From: Reyranella soli
GTDB lineage: Bacteria; Pseudomonadota; Alphaproteobacteria; Reyranellales; Reyranellaceae
Length of the DNA stretch: 64,000 nt
Assembly (NCBI RefSeq): GCF_007992495.1
Contig: NZ_BKAJ01000054.1
Span: forward strand, 1-64,000
Reading direction: 5' to 3'
In this document: piece after piece, positions 16,914-25,872 of the stretch
How the letters are laid out: each line of letters starts with the position of its first letter
Numbering within the stretch: the stretch's first letter is position 1
Position numbers and translations under genes: made by a program
Notes under the pieces: model-generated
The model's database searches: none
Told to the model about the DNA's origin: nothing
Seen by the model: the letters and a program-made list of their open reading frames with translations, nothing else

Positions 16914-17894
16914 ATGACTAAGACAATATCATTGGCACTTGCCGCCCTGCTGGCGACCGCCGGCAGCGCGTCGGCGCAGGAGAAGTTCACCTTCGCATTG
17001 AACTGGTTCGCCGTCGGCGACCACGCCGCCTACTGGGTGGCGCTCGACAAGGGCTACTACAAGGCCAAGGGCCTCGACGTGACCTTGGAGAACTCCAAGG
17101 GCTCGGGCGATTCGATCGCCAAAGTCGACACCGGTCGCGCCGATGCAGGCCTCGCCGACGCCGCCGTGGTGATCGCTTCGGTCGGCCGCGGCACGACCAT
17201 CAAGACGGTCGGCATGGTATTCGACAAGACGCCGCTCAACATCTTCAGCCTCAAGAGCAGCCCGCTCACCAAGCCCAAGGATCTCGAAGGCAAGACGCTG
17301 GGCGCGCCTCCGGGCGACAGCCAGCGCCAGATGTTCCCCGCCTTCGCCAAGGTGAACGGCATCGACGCCTCCAAGGTCGCCTGGGTGAACATCGAGCCTG
17401 CCGCCAAGATCGCCGCCGTCGCCGAGAAGCGCATGGACGGCGTCGGCGACTACTCGACCGGCCTGCCGCTTTACGAGAAGGCCGCCGGCAAGGGCAACGT
17501 GGTGATGATGCCGTGGGCGGACTTCGGCTTCGACATGTACTCGATGTCGATCATCGCCGGCGCCAAGACCATGAAGGAGCGGCCGGCGGTGCTGAAGGCC
17601 TTCCTCGAAGCCTCCTACATGGGCTGGCGCGATGTCATGGCCGATCCCAAGGGGTCGATGGAGATCTTCAAGAAGCGCGTGCCCGAGGTCGACGTCGAGG
17701 TCATGACGCCCAACATGATGATCGGCCTCGGCCTGATGAAGACCGAGCGCTACGAAAAGAATGGCATCGGCTGGATCGACGACAAGAAGATGTGCGAGTC
17801 GGTCGACCTGGTGAACGCCTACATGGGCCTGCCCAAGAAGGTGGAGTGCAAGGACGTCTACACGACCGAGTTCTTCACCAAGGTTGCGATGTAG
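16914..17894 (+). CDS. ABC transporter substrate-binding protein, NitT/TauT (NMT1/SsuA) type
   Basis: A 326-aa periplasmic binding protein. The signal peptide MTKTISLALAALLATAGS is cut at ASAQ. The mature start FTFALNWFAVGDHAAYWVA is typical of the NMT1/THI5-like family that binds taurine, sulfonates, pyrimidine precursors or aromatic acids. The chosen ATG has GGGAG seven bases upstream; the frame extends to 16881 but lacks a signal there. The ligand is not deducible. Confidence 0.9.
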   Translation: MTKTISLALAALLATAGSASAQEKFTFALNWFAVGDHAAYWVALDKGYYKAKGLDVTLENSKGSGDSIAKVDTGRADAGLADAAVVIASVGRGTTIKTVGMVFDKTPLNIFSLKSSPLTKPKDLEGKTLGAPPGDSQRQMFPAFAKVNGIDASKVAWVNIEPAAKIAAVAEKRMDGVGDYSTGLPLYEKAAGKGNVVMMPWADFGFDMYSMSIIAGAKTMKERPAVLKAFLEASYMGWRDVMADPKGSMEIFKKRVPEVDVEVMTPNMMIGLGLMKTERYEKNGIGWIDDKKMCESVDLVNAYMGLPKKVECKDVYTTEFFTKVAM

Positions 17895-17905
17895 TCGACG
17901 GTCGA

Positions 17906-18709
17906 GTGACCAAGCAACTGATCGGCCTCGACCAGGTCGGCATGACGTACGAGGCGGCGAGCGGCCCGGTCGAGGCGCTCGCCGGCATCTCGCTGTCGGT
18001 CGGCGTGGGCGAATTCGTCTCGCTGGTGGGCCCGAGCGGCTGCGGCAAGTCGACGTTGCTGCGCATCGTGGCGGGACTGCGGCCCGCCACCGCCGGCACG
18101 GTGACGGTCGCGGGCCAGGAGGTGCGCGAACCCATCCCCGATATCGGCATGGTGTTCCAGGCGCCGGTCCTGCTGAAGTGGCGTTCGATCCTGCAGAACG
18201 TCCTGCTGCCGGCCGAACTGGCCGGGCAGCAGGCAGCCGCCTTCCGGCCCCGTGCCGAGCAGCTCCTCGACATGGCTGGGCTGCGAGGCTTCGGCGACAA
18301 GCTGCCGCGCGAGCTCTCGGGCGGCATGCAGCAGCGCGCCGCCCTCTGTCGCGCCTTGCTGCTCGACCCGCCACTGCTCCTGATGGACGAGCCGTTCGGC
18401 GCGCTCGACGCCATGACGCGTGACGACATGGCGCTCGAGCTCCTGCGCATCTGGGGCGAGTGCGACGTGGCGCGCGAGGCGCGCAAGACGGTGCTGTTCG
18501 TCACCCATTCGATCCCCGAGGCGGTGTTCCTGTCCGACCGCGTGGTGGTCATGTCGCCGCGCCCCGGCCGCATCGCGGCAGACCTGCGGATCGACCTGCC
18601 GCGGCCCCGGACCGTGGAATTGCGGGCCTCCGAGGCTTTTGGCCGCTACAGCCTGGAGATTTTCCGGGCCCTGACGGGGCGGACAGTTGGCGCGGCCGGC
18701 ACTGCCTGA
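17906..18709 (+). CDS. ABC transporter ATP-binding protein, NitT/TauT (SsuB) type
   Basis: A 267-aa ATPase with Walker [11 protein letters not shown]-loop [10 protein letters not shown], signature LSGGMQQR, Walker [13 protein letters not shown] and a switch histidine in [10 protein letters not shown] place the start at a GTG 11 bases after the binding-protein stop, because the first beta-strand ([12 protein letters not shown]) would be lost with the ATG at 17942. It completes the importer encoded from 16102. Confidence 0.88.
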   Translation: MTKQLIGLDQVGMTYEAASGPVEALAGISLSVGVGEFVSLVGPSGCGKSTLLRIVAGLRPATAGTVTVAGQEVREPIPDIGMVFQAPVLLKWRSILQNVLLPAELAGQQAAAFRPRAEQLLDMAGLRGFGDKLPRELSGGMQQRAALCRALLLDPPLLLMDEPFGALDAMTRDDMALELLRIWGECDVAREARKTVLFVTHSIPEAVFLSDRVVVMSPRPGRIAADLRIDLPRPRTVELRASEAFGRYSLEIFRALTGRTVGAAGTA

Positions 18710-18740
18710 TAAACCCCGGCCAACAACGCCAGGAGCAGAC

Positions 18741-19973
18741 ATGGCCACCGCCGCCACCCCGATGAAAAGCGCCGCCAAGGGCATCAGCGCCGACGCCAAG
18801 CCGTTCGACTGGGAGGACCCGTTCTTCCTCGACGACCAGCTCACCGAGGAAGAGGTCGCGATCCGCGATGCGGCCCGCGACTACTGCCAGGACAAGCTGA
18901 TGCCGCGCGTGCTGGAGGCCAACCGGCACGAGAAGTTCGACCGCGAGATCATGAACGAGTTCGGCGCGCTCGGCCTCCTGGGCTCGACGCTGCCGGAGAA
19001 GTACGGCTGCGCCGCCGCCAACTACACGACCTACGGCCTGGTCGCGCGCGAGGTCGAGCGCGTCGATTCGGGCTACCGCTCGGCGATGAGCGTGCAGTCC
19101 TCGCTGGTCATGCATCCGATCTACGCCTACGGCAGCGAGGAGCAGCGCATGAAGTACCTGCCCAAGCTCGCCACCGGCGAGTGGGTCGGCTGCTTCGGCC
19201 TCACCGAGCCCGATCACGGCTCCGATCCCGGCGGCATGAAGACGCGCGCCGTGACGGTGCCCGGCGGCTACAGCCTCTCGGGCTCCAAGATGTGGATCAC
19301 CAACTCGCCGATCGCCGACGTGCTGGTGATCTGGGCCAAGCTCGACGGCGGCGCCATCCGCGGCTTCATCCTGGAGCGCGCCTGGAAGGGCATCGAGACG
19401 CCCAAGATCGAGGGCAAGTTCTCGCTGCGCGCCTCGGTGACGGGCGCCATCATGCTCGACGAGGTGTTCGTGCCGGCCGAGAACATGATGCCCAACGTGT
19501 CGGGGCTTGGCGGTCCGTTCGGCTGCCTCAACAATGCGCGCTACGGCATCGCCTGGGGCGCGCTCGGCGCCGCGGAGTTCTGCTGGAAGCAGGCGCGCAA
19601 CTATACGCTCGACCGCAAGCAGTTCGGCCGGCCGCTCGCCGCCAACCAGCTGATCCAGAAGAAGCTTGCCGACATGCAGACCGAGATCGCGATCGGCCTG
19701 CAGGCCTGCCTGCGCGTCGGCCGCCTCAAGGACGCGGGCCACGCCCAGCCGGAGATGATCTCCCTGATCAAGCGCAACAACTGCGGCAAGGCGCTCGACA
19801 TCGCCCGCGTCGCCCGTGACATGCACGGCGGCAACGGCGTGTCGGACGAGTACCACGTGATCCGCCATGTCATGAACCTCGAAGCGGTCAACACCTACGA
19901 GGGCACACACGACGTGCACGCCCTGATCCTCGGCCGCGCCATGACCGGCATCCAGGCCTTCACCGGAGCCTGA
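18741..19973 (+). CDS. gcdH: Glutaryl-CoA dehydrogenase
   Basis: A 410-aa acyl-CoA dehydrogenase that oxidises and decarboxylates glutaryl-CoA to crotonyl-CoA in lysine, tryptophan and aromatic degradation. The GCDH-type substrate arginine lies in [13 protein letters not shown], the FAD region in [16 protein letters not shown] and the catalytic base glutamate in [17 protein letters not shown]. The ATG sits after an AGGAGC site; an earlier in-frame start at 18687 has none. It follows the importer by 31 bp, so that transporter may bring in a compound degraded through glutaryl-CoA. Confidence 0.92.
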   Translation: MATAATPMKSAAKGISADAKPFDWEDPFFLDDQLTEEEVAIRDAARDYCQDKLMPRVLEANRHEKFDREIMNEFGALGLLGSTLPEKYGCAAANYTTYGLVAREVERVDSGYRSAMSVQSSLVMHPIYAYGSEEQRMKYLPKLATGEWVGCFGLTEPDHGSDPGGMKTRAVTVPGGYSLSGSKMWITNSPIADVLVIWAKLDGGAIRGFILERAWKGIETPKIEGKFSLRASVTGAIMLDEVFVPAENMMPNVSGLGGPFGCLNNARYGIAWGALGAAEFCWKQARNYTLDRKQFGRPLAANQLIQKKLADMQTEIAIGLQACLRVGRLKDAGHAQPEMISLIKRNNCGKALDIARVARDMHGGNGVSDEYHVIRHVMNLEAVNTYEGTHDVHALILGRAMTGIQAFTGA

Positions 19974-19977
19974 TCGC

Positions 19978-20724
19978 GTGCCCCTGCCACCGGCCGGCGA
20001 CATCGCCATCGTTGTCGTCGGCGCCCTGGTGGCGGGTTTCGTGAACGGGCTCACCGGCACCGGCTATGCGCTGATGGCGCTGGGTTTCTGGCTGCAGGCC
20101 ATGTCGCCGGTGACGGCGGCGCCGCTGGTCGCCATCTGCTCCGTCGCGGGCCATCTGCAGGCGCTGCGCTCGATCTGGAGCGGCGTGCGCTGGCCGCGCC
20201 TCTGGCCCTTCCTTGTCGCCGGGCTTTTGGGCGTGCCGATCGGCACGTCACTCCTTGAACAAGTGCAGGTCCAGCCGCTGAAGCTCGGTGTCGGCATCCT
20301 GTTGATCTTCTACAGCGCCTGGATGGGCCTCGTGCGCCGGCCGCCGGTCGTCACGGTTGGCGGTCGGCCAGCCGATGCCGCGGCGGGCTTCATCGGCGGC
20401 GTCATGGGCGGCCTGGCGAGCCTCAGCGGCCCCGCGCCGACCATCTGGGTGCAATTGCGCGGCTGGAACAAGAATGAGCAGCGCGGCGTCAACCAGCCCT
20501 TCAACATGGCCGTCCTGGCCACCGCCCTGCTGGCCGCGGCGATCGCCGGCCTGCTCGATCTCACCTTCCTGGTCTGGGCGGTCATCACCGTGCCGACCAG
20601 CCTCGTCGGGGCGCGGCTCGGGCTGATGCTCTACGGTCGCGTCAACGACGCGGTCTTCCGCCTGCTCGTCCTGGTGCTGCTTGGCCTGTCAGGCATCACG
20701 CTGATCGTGACGGCCTTGCACTAA
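19978..20724 (+). CDS. Sulfite exporter TauE/SafE family membrane protein (TSUP)
   Basis: A 248-aa protein with about eight hydrophobic segments and the TSUP opening [17 protein letters not shown], plus a second glycine-rich repeat [15 protein letters not shown]. Members export sulfite, sulfoacetate or other organic anions. It starts at GTG four bases after the gcdH stop, so it belongs to the same operon. It ends three bases before a strong inverted repeat that probably terminates transcription. Confidence 0.87.
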   Translation: MPLPPAGDIAIVVVGALVAGFVNGLTGTGYALMALGFWLQAMSPVTAAPLVAICSVAGHLQALRSIWSGVRWPRLWPFLVAGLLGVPIGTSLLEQVQVQPLKLGVGILLIFYSAWMGLVRRPPVVTVGGRPADAAAGFIGGVMGGLASLSGPAPTIWVQLRGWNKNEQRGVNQPFNMAVLATALLAAAIAGLLDLTFLVWAVITVPTSLVGARLGLMLYGRVNDAVFRLLVLVLLGLSGITLIVTALH

Positions 20725-20726
20725 AA

Positions 20727-20805
20727 CTGTCGTCCTGAGCGCAGCGAAGGACCTCATCGCCGTCTGCAATCGGCATGAGATCCTTCGGTGCGCTCAGGAT
20801 GACAG
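20727..20805. repeat. Intergenic inverted repeat of the GTC(A/G)TCCTGAGCG family
   Basis: The arms (20727-20762 and 20771-20805) are near-perfect reverse complements, with outer ends CTGTCGTCCTGAGCG and CGCTCAGGATGACAG. It sits between the convergent TauE and GST genes and even supplies the stop codon of the latter (20794-20796). The position suggests a bidirectional terminator. Related copies are at 52257-52356 and 57806-57880. Confidence 0.88.
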
Positions 20806-21780
20806 ATACCGAAGGCAACCGCTTTCGCGCAGGATCGCGTCGAGGCCCGGTGCGTCTTTCGCTGCTGCGTACTTGCGACGGATCTCAGTCAGCGAGCGGG
20901 CGTGGTACTTCTGCGGCTCTTGCGACCACGCGGCGCCGGCAAGCGACGTCTCGAAGCTCTTCTGCCCCGCCGCAATGGCGGCAGCATTGGCGCCCGACCA
21001 CGGCAGGAACAGGCTCGCGACTTCTTCCTTCAGGAGCGGCATCAGGGTCGGCGCCAAGGCCGGCCAGGCCTCGAACGATCCTTCGTTCTTCGGTGACAGC
21101 ATGCGCTGCACCCAGGCCATCACCTTGGGCGCCGAGGCGCGCATGATGGCGCCGGGCGTGGGATCGGTCGCCATTTCGTAGAGCTGGCCCCACAGGCCGA
21201 AGTCGGCCATGGCCGGCCGGCTGCCCAGCATGTACGGCCGCGTCTGCAGATGCGCCTCGATGAGGGCAAGCGCGTGCTTGAACGATCCTTCGATGGTGGG
21301 CTCAGTCGTCGGGTTGGAGCCGACGAAGCCGATGCGCGGCACCATGCGCTCGGCGACGGCGGCGCGGGCCTGCGCCACGGCGAGCGTGCCCTGCCCTTCC
21401 ATCATCTGGAGCGCGATGCGCTCGGCGGTCGACCAGACGTCGGGCTGATAGCGCCAACGGTAGTGGAACATCCACTTGTTGCCCCACTCGTCGCCGTATT
21501 CCTCGAGCAGCGCCGAGAGGAAGGCGAGCGCGCGGTCTTCGGGCGCCAGCGAAGGCTCGGCGGCTTCGAAGCGCTCGATGATGGGCGTCGAATCCTGGAT
21601 GCCCTCGCCCTCGGGCGTCACCACCAGGGGCACCAGCGGCAGCTTGGCGTATTTCTGGAACTCGGCCTGGACCGCCGGCGAACGCGGGATCCACTCGTGC
21701 GGCAGGCCCTTGAAGCGGAAGTAGGAGCGGACCTTCACCGAATAAGGTGAGAGTTCCGAGCCGAAGATCCGGTAGATCAT
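20794..21780 (-). CDS. Glutathione S-transferase-like protein, 328 aa
   Basis: The N-terminal thioredoxin-like domain reads IFGSELSPYSVKVRSYFRFKG, with the SPYS site that binds the glutathione thiol, and STPIIERFE supplies the conserved SxxI element. The C-terminal half is an all-helical GST domain and is longer than the usual 200-220 aa. The last codons and the stop lie in the inverted repeat, so the original C-terminus may have been changed by its insertion. The ATG overlaps the CorA stop by four bases. Confidence 0.8.
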   Translation of the reverse strand: MIYRIFGSELSPYSVKVRSYFRFKGLPHEWIPRSPAVQAEFQKYAKLPLVPLVVTPEGEGIQDSTPIIERFEAAEPSLAPEDRALAFLSALLEEYGDEWGNKWMFHYRWRYQPDVWSTAERIALQMMEGQGTLAVAQARAAVAERMVPRIGFVGSNPTTEPTIEGSFKHALALIEAHLQTRPYMLGSRPAMADFGLWGQLYEMATDPTPGAIMRASAPKVMAWVQRMLSPKNEGSFEAWPALAPTLMPLLKEEVASLFLPWSGANAAAIAAGQKSFETSLAGAAWSQEPQKYHARSLTEIRRKYAAAKDAPGLDAILRESGCLRYLSS

Positions 21781-22844
21781 ATCCAGCGCTTGCGCTTCAG
21801 CCAGACGAACAGGCCGCAGACGATCACCACGACCATCACCCAGAAGAACGCATAGCCGTACTTCCAGCCGAGTTCGGGCATGTTGCCGGCGTCACGCTCG
21901 AAGTTCATGCCGTAGATGCCGGCAAGGAAACTGAGCGGCATGAAGAAGACGGTGATGATGGCCATCGTCTTCATCACCTCGGCCATGCGGTTGGACGCAT
22001 GCATGAGATAGACTTCCATCAGGCCGTTGGTCATTTCGCGGTAGCTTTCGACCAGTTCCAGCACCGCCACGGCATGGTCGAAGCAGTCACGCAGGTAGGT
22101 CCGCGTCTCCGGCATGATGAACGGCACTTCCGGCCGCATCAGCGCCAGCACCGTCTCGCGCTCGGCCCATTGCAGGCGATGGAACGTGACCAGCGCCCGC
22201 CGTGCCTGGTGGATGTGATAGAGCGTGTCGTCGGTCGGATGTTCCAGCGCCTCGTCCTCGAGTTCCTCGAGATGCGTCGACAGAGCCTCGATCAGCGGAA
22301 ACTTGCGATCGACGACCAAATCGACCAGCGCATAAACGAGATAGTCGATGCCGAAGGTGCGCAGCCGCGAGCCCGCCGTCTGCACGCGATCGCGCACCGG
22401 CTTGAAGATGTCCTGCTTGTGATCGTGGAAGGAGATCACGTAGTTGTCGCCGAAGAAGATGCTGGCCTGGCGCGGGATCAGCACGCCGTCCTCGTAGATG
22501 GGATCGTTCAGCACGATGAAGCCCTGGCCCTCGTAGAGGTCGAGCTTGCTTCGCTGGTTGGCGTGGAACACGTCCTCGAGCGCCAGCGGATGCAGGTTGA
22601 AGGCCATGCCGAGGTCGCGCAGCATGTCCGAGCTGGGCCGCCCCGCGACATCGATCCAGGTATGGCCGGGCGTGCCGAGATGGAAGCGACACTCGTCGAC
22701 CTCCACGCCGTGCAGCACCTGCACGTCCTCCGAGGTGTACTCGACCAGGGTGAAGTCGAGCGCCTCGTCGGGCACCGGCGCGCGACCGGCGAGCGTGCCC
22801 GGCGCAGTGCCGGGCTTGGTATGGCGATGGATGATGCCGTCCAT
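21777..22844 (-). CDS. corA: CorA family magnesium/cobalt channel
   Basis: A 355-aa protein with a large soluble N-terminal domain, a long helix and two C-terminal membrane helices separated by the YGMNF signature of the CorA pore loop; the positive KRKRW tail fits the cytoplasmic end. It forms a pentameric Mg2+/Co2+ channel in the inner membrane. I use the ATG at 22844; the frame stays open further upstream into the monooxygenase gene, but that part reads as a shadow. Confidence 0.92.
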   Translation of the reverse strand: MDGIIHRHTKPGTAPGTLAGRAPVPDEALDFTLVEYTSEDVQVLHGVEVDECRFHLGTPGHTWIDVAGRPSSDMLRDLGMAFNLHPLALEDVFHANQRSKLDLYEGQGFIVLNDPIYEDGVLIPRQASIFFGDNYVISFHDHKQDIFKPVRDRVQTAGSRLRTFGIDYLVYALVDLVVDRKFPLIEALSTHLEELEDEALEHPTDDTLYHIHQARRALVTFHRLQWAERETVLALMRPEVPFIMPETRTYLRDCFDHAVAVLELVESYREMTNGLMEVYLMHASNRMAEVMKTMAIITVFFMPLSFLAGIYGMNFERDAGNMPELGWKYGYAFFWVMVVVIVCGLFVWLKRKRWI

Positions 22845-22869
22845 GTTCCCAGCGACACCGTGACCGGCG

Positions 22870-23154
22870 TCAGACCTCCTGCATGACCTGGACGTCGGGC
22901 CGCCCGGCGAGATAGTCGCCGAGCTTGCGGCCCAGTTCCTTGAAGTGCGGCGCCGCGCGATGGGCGTCGAGCGCCGCCTGGTCGTCGTAGCGTTCCAACA
23001 TGACGTAAACGTTAACGTCGCCCGTCTTGTGCAGGGCATAGAGCTTGTTGCCGGGCTCGTCGGCGTGGACCTTGGCCTGCAGGGCCTTCATCGTCGCCTC
23101 GAAGTCGGCGTTGGTGCCGGGCTTGATGGTGAGCTTCGCAATGACGCCGAGCAT
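22870..23154 (-). CDS. Antibiotic biosynthesis monooxygenase (ABM) domain protein
   Basis: A 94-aa single-domain ferredoxin-like fold: MLGVIAKLTIKPG at the start, a central VYVMLERYDDQAALDAH and H-F-K-E-L-G near the end. Proteins of this YgiN-like group are quinol or small-molecule monooxygenases, or have no shown activity. It follows the MaoC gene by 15 bp in a long minus-strand run. Confidence 0.85.
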   Translation of the reverse strand: MLGVIAKLTIKPGTNADFEATMKALQAKVHADEPGNKLYALHKTGDVNVYVMLERYDDQAALDAHRAAPHFKELGRKLGDYLAGRPDVQVMQEV

Positions 23155-23169
23155 GTGCGCCCCTCTTCC

Positions 23170-23655
23170 CTACTGTGGCCGCTTCTTCACAAGGTACTTG
23201 TGTTCGCCGTCGCATACCAGCGTGCCGGACTGATTGTGAATGGTGAGCTTCATGGTGACGACGCCGGTGGTCCGTCCGGCCTTGAGCTCGCTCACCTCGA
23301 GCATGGGATAGAGCGTGTCGCCGCAATAGACCGGCTTCAGAAAGCGCGACGACTGCTCGAGAAAGCCGATCAGCGAATCGCCGATGACATGCGGGAAGAT
23401 GCCGGCGCCCGCCGCACCCTGGATGGCGACCTGCAGGCCGTGCGCCAGCATGTCGCGATGGCCGCGCGCCCGGCAGTACTCGCGGTCGTAGTGAATCGGA
23501 TGGTTGTCGCCGCTGGCGAGTTGGAACGCGGCGAACATCGATTCGGTCTGGGTCCGAGAGTTTATGTAGAACTTCTGGCCGACCGTGAGGTCCTCGAACC
23601 AGTGCGTCGGTCCGAAACGATGTTCCTCGGGCCTGAATGGGTTGGCTTCGGCCAC
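23170..23655 (-). CDS. MaoC-like hot-dog dehydratase
   Basis: A 161-aa hot-dog protein. The hydratase-2 motif FAAFQLASGDNHPIHYDREY carries the likely catalytic Asp and His, followed by AHGLQVA. Members hydrate enoyl-CoA or dehydrate 3-hydroxyacyl-CoA. It starts at GTG. The position among CoA-ester degradation genes fits a hydratase role in branched-chain acid catabolism, but the substrate is not fixed by the sequence. Confidence 0.85.
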   Translation of the reverse strand: MAEANPFRPEEHRFGPTHWFEDLTVGQKFYINSRTQTESMFAAFQLASGDNHPIHYDREYCRARGHRDMLAHGLQVAIQGAAGAGIFPHVIGDSLIGFLEQSSRFLKPVYCGDTLYPMLEVSELKAGRTTGVVTMKLTIHNQSGTLVCDGEHKYLVKKRPQ

Positions 23656-23682
23656 GTGTTCCCTCCTGCTTTGGCCGGCACC

Positions 23683-24297
23683 TTAGGTCCGGTCGAACAG
23701 GCCGGCCAGCTTGTCGAGGGTCGGCTCGAGATGGTCGGGCCGGGCATCATCGCGTGGCGGAAGACCGACGCGATTATGCCAGTAGACCGGCATGCCGACG
23801 CCCATGGCGCCGGGCACGTCCGACGCCGAGCCCGCAACGAACAGCGTGCGCTCAGGCGCCGTACCCAGGGCTGCGAGCACGGCGCGGTAGGGCTCGGGCC
23901 GGGGCTTGTAGAAGCCCGCGCTCTCGGCCGTGATCACGACCTTGAACGGCACGCCGACGCGACCGGCAGCCAGCCGGCCGAGCCGGACCGAGCAGTTGGT
24001 CGCGACGGCGAGCGGCACCGGGATCTTCGCCAGCACCCGATGGGCCTCGGGCCAGGGCTGCAACTCGGGCCAGCGCCGCTCGAGCTCGCCGCCCAGTCGC
24101 TCGGGCAGGCCGACATCGCGCGCCGCCTCGCGCACCAGGGTTTCATACGGTCTGTAAGAGCCGCAGCCGTAGGTGATTTCCAGATAGCGGCGGCGCCACG
24201 TCATGCCGGCCTCGGCCGAGCCCGCGACGTCGTTCCACAACGTCCAGGAATCGATCAGCGCCGTCAGCAGGTCGAAGATGACGGCGTCGTACTTCAC
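23683..24297 (-). CDS. HAD-superfamily hydrolase, haloacid dehalogenase-like
   Basis: A 204-aa HAD hydrolase starting at GTG (KYDAVIFDLLTALIDSW follows), with the nucleophile aspartate in FDLLTALID, the motif II region VATNCSVRLG, the lysine in GFYKPRPEPY and the acidic motif in FVAGSASDVPGA. The DxD third position, usual in phosphatases, is leucine here, nearer to type II haloacid dehalogenases. The GTG overlaps the GST stop by four bases. Confidence 0.82.
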   Translation of the reverse strand: MKYDAVIFDLLTALIDSWTLWNDVAGSAEAGMTWRRRYLEITYGCGSYRPYETLVREAARDVGLPERLGGELERRWPELQPWPEAHRVLAKIPVPLAVATNCSVRLGRLAAGRVGVPFKVVITAESAGFYKPRPEPYRAVLAALGTAPERTLFVAGSASDVPGAMGVGMPVYWHNRVGLPPRDDARPDHLEPTLDKLAGLFDRT

Positions 24298-24974
24298 GCC
24301 ACCTTTGCCTTTCGCCCCATGCCGTCGAACAGGTCGAGCATGCGCTCGCGCCAGGGATGGACTGGGTCGTCGGGCAACAGCAGCTCGAGCGGGGTCGCGA
24401 CGCGCGCCCAAAGGAAGGCGCCGCCCAAGGAGTAGTCCGCGTAGCCCGGCTGCTCGCCGCTGAGGAACGGCTGCTCCTTCAGCACGCGCCGCGCCGGCTC
24501 GAGCACGGCGCGAAAATTGTCGACGCCCTTCTCGCGCGCCTTGGCCTGGAATCCCGCGAAGTCGGTCGTGCCCAGGCGCTTGCCACGCGATTCCTTGAAG
24601 TACGGCTGATCGACCGGACGGACGCGATCGTAGAGATCGCCGACCAGGAGCGGGAACAGCGCCAGGTGCACGGCGCCGTCGACCCAGTGGGCGACGAAGC
24701 GCGCATGACTGAGCGCCGGCCCGAACAACGGCTTCTCCGGATAGGCGCTGTCGAGATGCCGGGCAATGTCCCAGCTGTCCTTCACCGGCTTGGGGCCGTC
24801 GTGAATGACCGGGACGGTCTGCGACTGGGCGAAGGCAATCTTCTGCTTCTCGGTGAAGCCCACCGGCTCATCGCGCCACGCCAGGCCCTTGTGCTTGAGC
24901 GCAAACTTGGCCCGCCAGCAGAACGGGCTCGGGCGGCGGTCGTCCTGGAAGACGAGGTCATAGAGCGTGATCAT
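24294..24974 (-). CDS. Glutathione S-transferase family protein
   Basis: A 226-aa GST. The N-terminal thioredoxin fold has SPFCWRAKFALKHKG at the glutathione site and VPVIHDG with the cis-proline; DSWDIARHLD supplies the conserved Ser/Asp element. An all-helical C-terminal domain follows. It lies four bases after the stop of mmsB, as part of the branched-chain amino-acid operon, and may detoxify reactive intermediates such as methacrylyl-CoA products (inference). Confidence 0.85.
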   Translation of the reverse strand: MITLYDLVFQDDRRPSPFCWRAKFALKHKGLAWRDEPVGFTEKQKIAFAQSQTVPVIHDGPKPVKDSWDIARHLDSAYPEKPLFGPALSHARFVAHWVDGAVHLALFPLLVGDLYDRVRPVDQPYFKESRGKRLGTTDFAGFQAKAREKGVDNFRAVLEPARRVLKEQPFLSGEQPGYADYSLGGAFLWARVATPLELLLPDDPVHPWRERMLDLFDGMGRKAKVA

Positions 24975-24977
24975 CGG

Positions 24978-25859
24978 CTATTTTCCTTCGAGCATCTTGA
25001 TGATGCCGGAGAAATCCTTGGCGCCGCCGCCGGCGTTGACGAACATGTTGAAGAGCTGCGCCGCCTCGGCGCCCATCGGCGTGCTGGCGCCGGATGTCTG
25101 CGCCGCCTGCTGGGCGAGCTTCAGATCCTTCAGCATGTTGTCGGCGGTGAAGCCCGCCTGGTAGTCGCGGTTGGCCGGCGAGGTCGGCACCGGTCCGGGC
25201 AGCGGCAGGTAGTTGTTCACCGCCCAGCAGCTGCCGGACGACGTCGACACGATGTTGAACAGCTTCTGCACATCCAGCCCCAGGCGCTTGCCGAGCAGGA
25301 AGCCTTCGGCCACGCCGATCATGGTGATGCCGAGGATCATGTTGTTGCAGATCTTCGCCGCCTGGCCCGAGCCGGGCGCGCCGGTATGGACGATGTTCTT
25401 GCCCATCTTTTCCAGGACCGGCTGCGCCTTGGCGAAGGCGCCATCCGTGCCGCCGACCATGAAGGTGAGCGTGCCGGCCGTGGCGCCGCCGACACCGCCC
25501 GAGACCGGGGCGTCGACCATCTCCAGCCCGGCCTTGCTCGCGAGCTCGCCGACGTGGCGGGCACTGTCGACGTCGATGGTCGAGCAGTCGATCAGCAACG
25601 TGCCCTTGGCCGCGTTGGGCAGCACGTCGTTCTCGTAGACCGCACGCACATGCTTGCCAGCCGGCAGCATGGTGACCACGATCTCCGCGCCCTTCACGGC
25701 TTCGGCGGCCGACGCGGCTTTCTTGGCGCCCTTCTCGACGGCGGTGTCGAGGGCCGACGCCGACAGGTCGAAGGCGGTTACCTGATGCTGGCCCTTGACC
25801 AGATTGGCGGCCATCGGCCCGCCCATGTTGCCCAGACCGATGAAGGCGATCTTCGCCAT
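24978..25859 (-). CDS. mmsB: 3-hydroxyisobutyrate dehydrogenase
   Basis: A 293-aa beta-hydroxyacid dehydrogenase that oxidises 3-hydroxyisobutyrate to methylmalonate semialdehyde in valine degradation. NAD-binding FIGLGNMGGPMAANLV lies at the N-terminus, the substrate motif DAPVSGGVGGATAGT near residue 120 and the catalytic-lysine region GQAAKICNNMILG near 170. It follows the 3-hydroxyisobutyryl-CoA hydrolase gene by 13 bp, matching the pathway order. Confidence 0.93.
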   Translation of the reverse strand: MAKIAFIGLGNMGGPMAANLVKGQHQVTAFDLSASALDTAVEKGAKKAASAAEAVKGAEIVVTMLPAGKHVRAVYENDVLPNAAKGTLLIDCSTIDVDSARHVGELASKAGLEMVDAPVSGGVGGATAGTLTFMVGGTDGAFAKAQPVLEKMGKNIVHTGAPGSGQAAKICNNMILGITMIGVAEGFLLGKRLGLDVQKLFNIVSTSSGSCWAVNNYLPLPGPVPTSPANRDYQAGFTADNMLKDLKLAQQAAQTSGASTPMGAEAAQLFNMFVNAGGGAKDFSGIIKMLEGK

Positions 25860-25872
25860 GCCATCCTCCCTT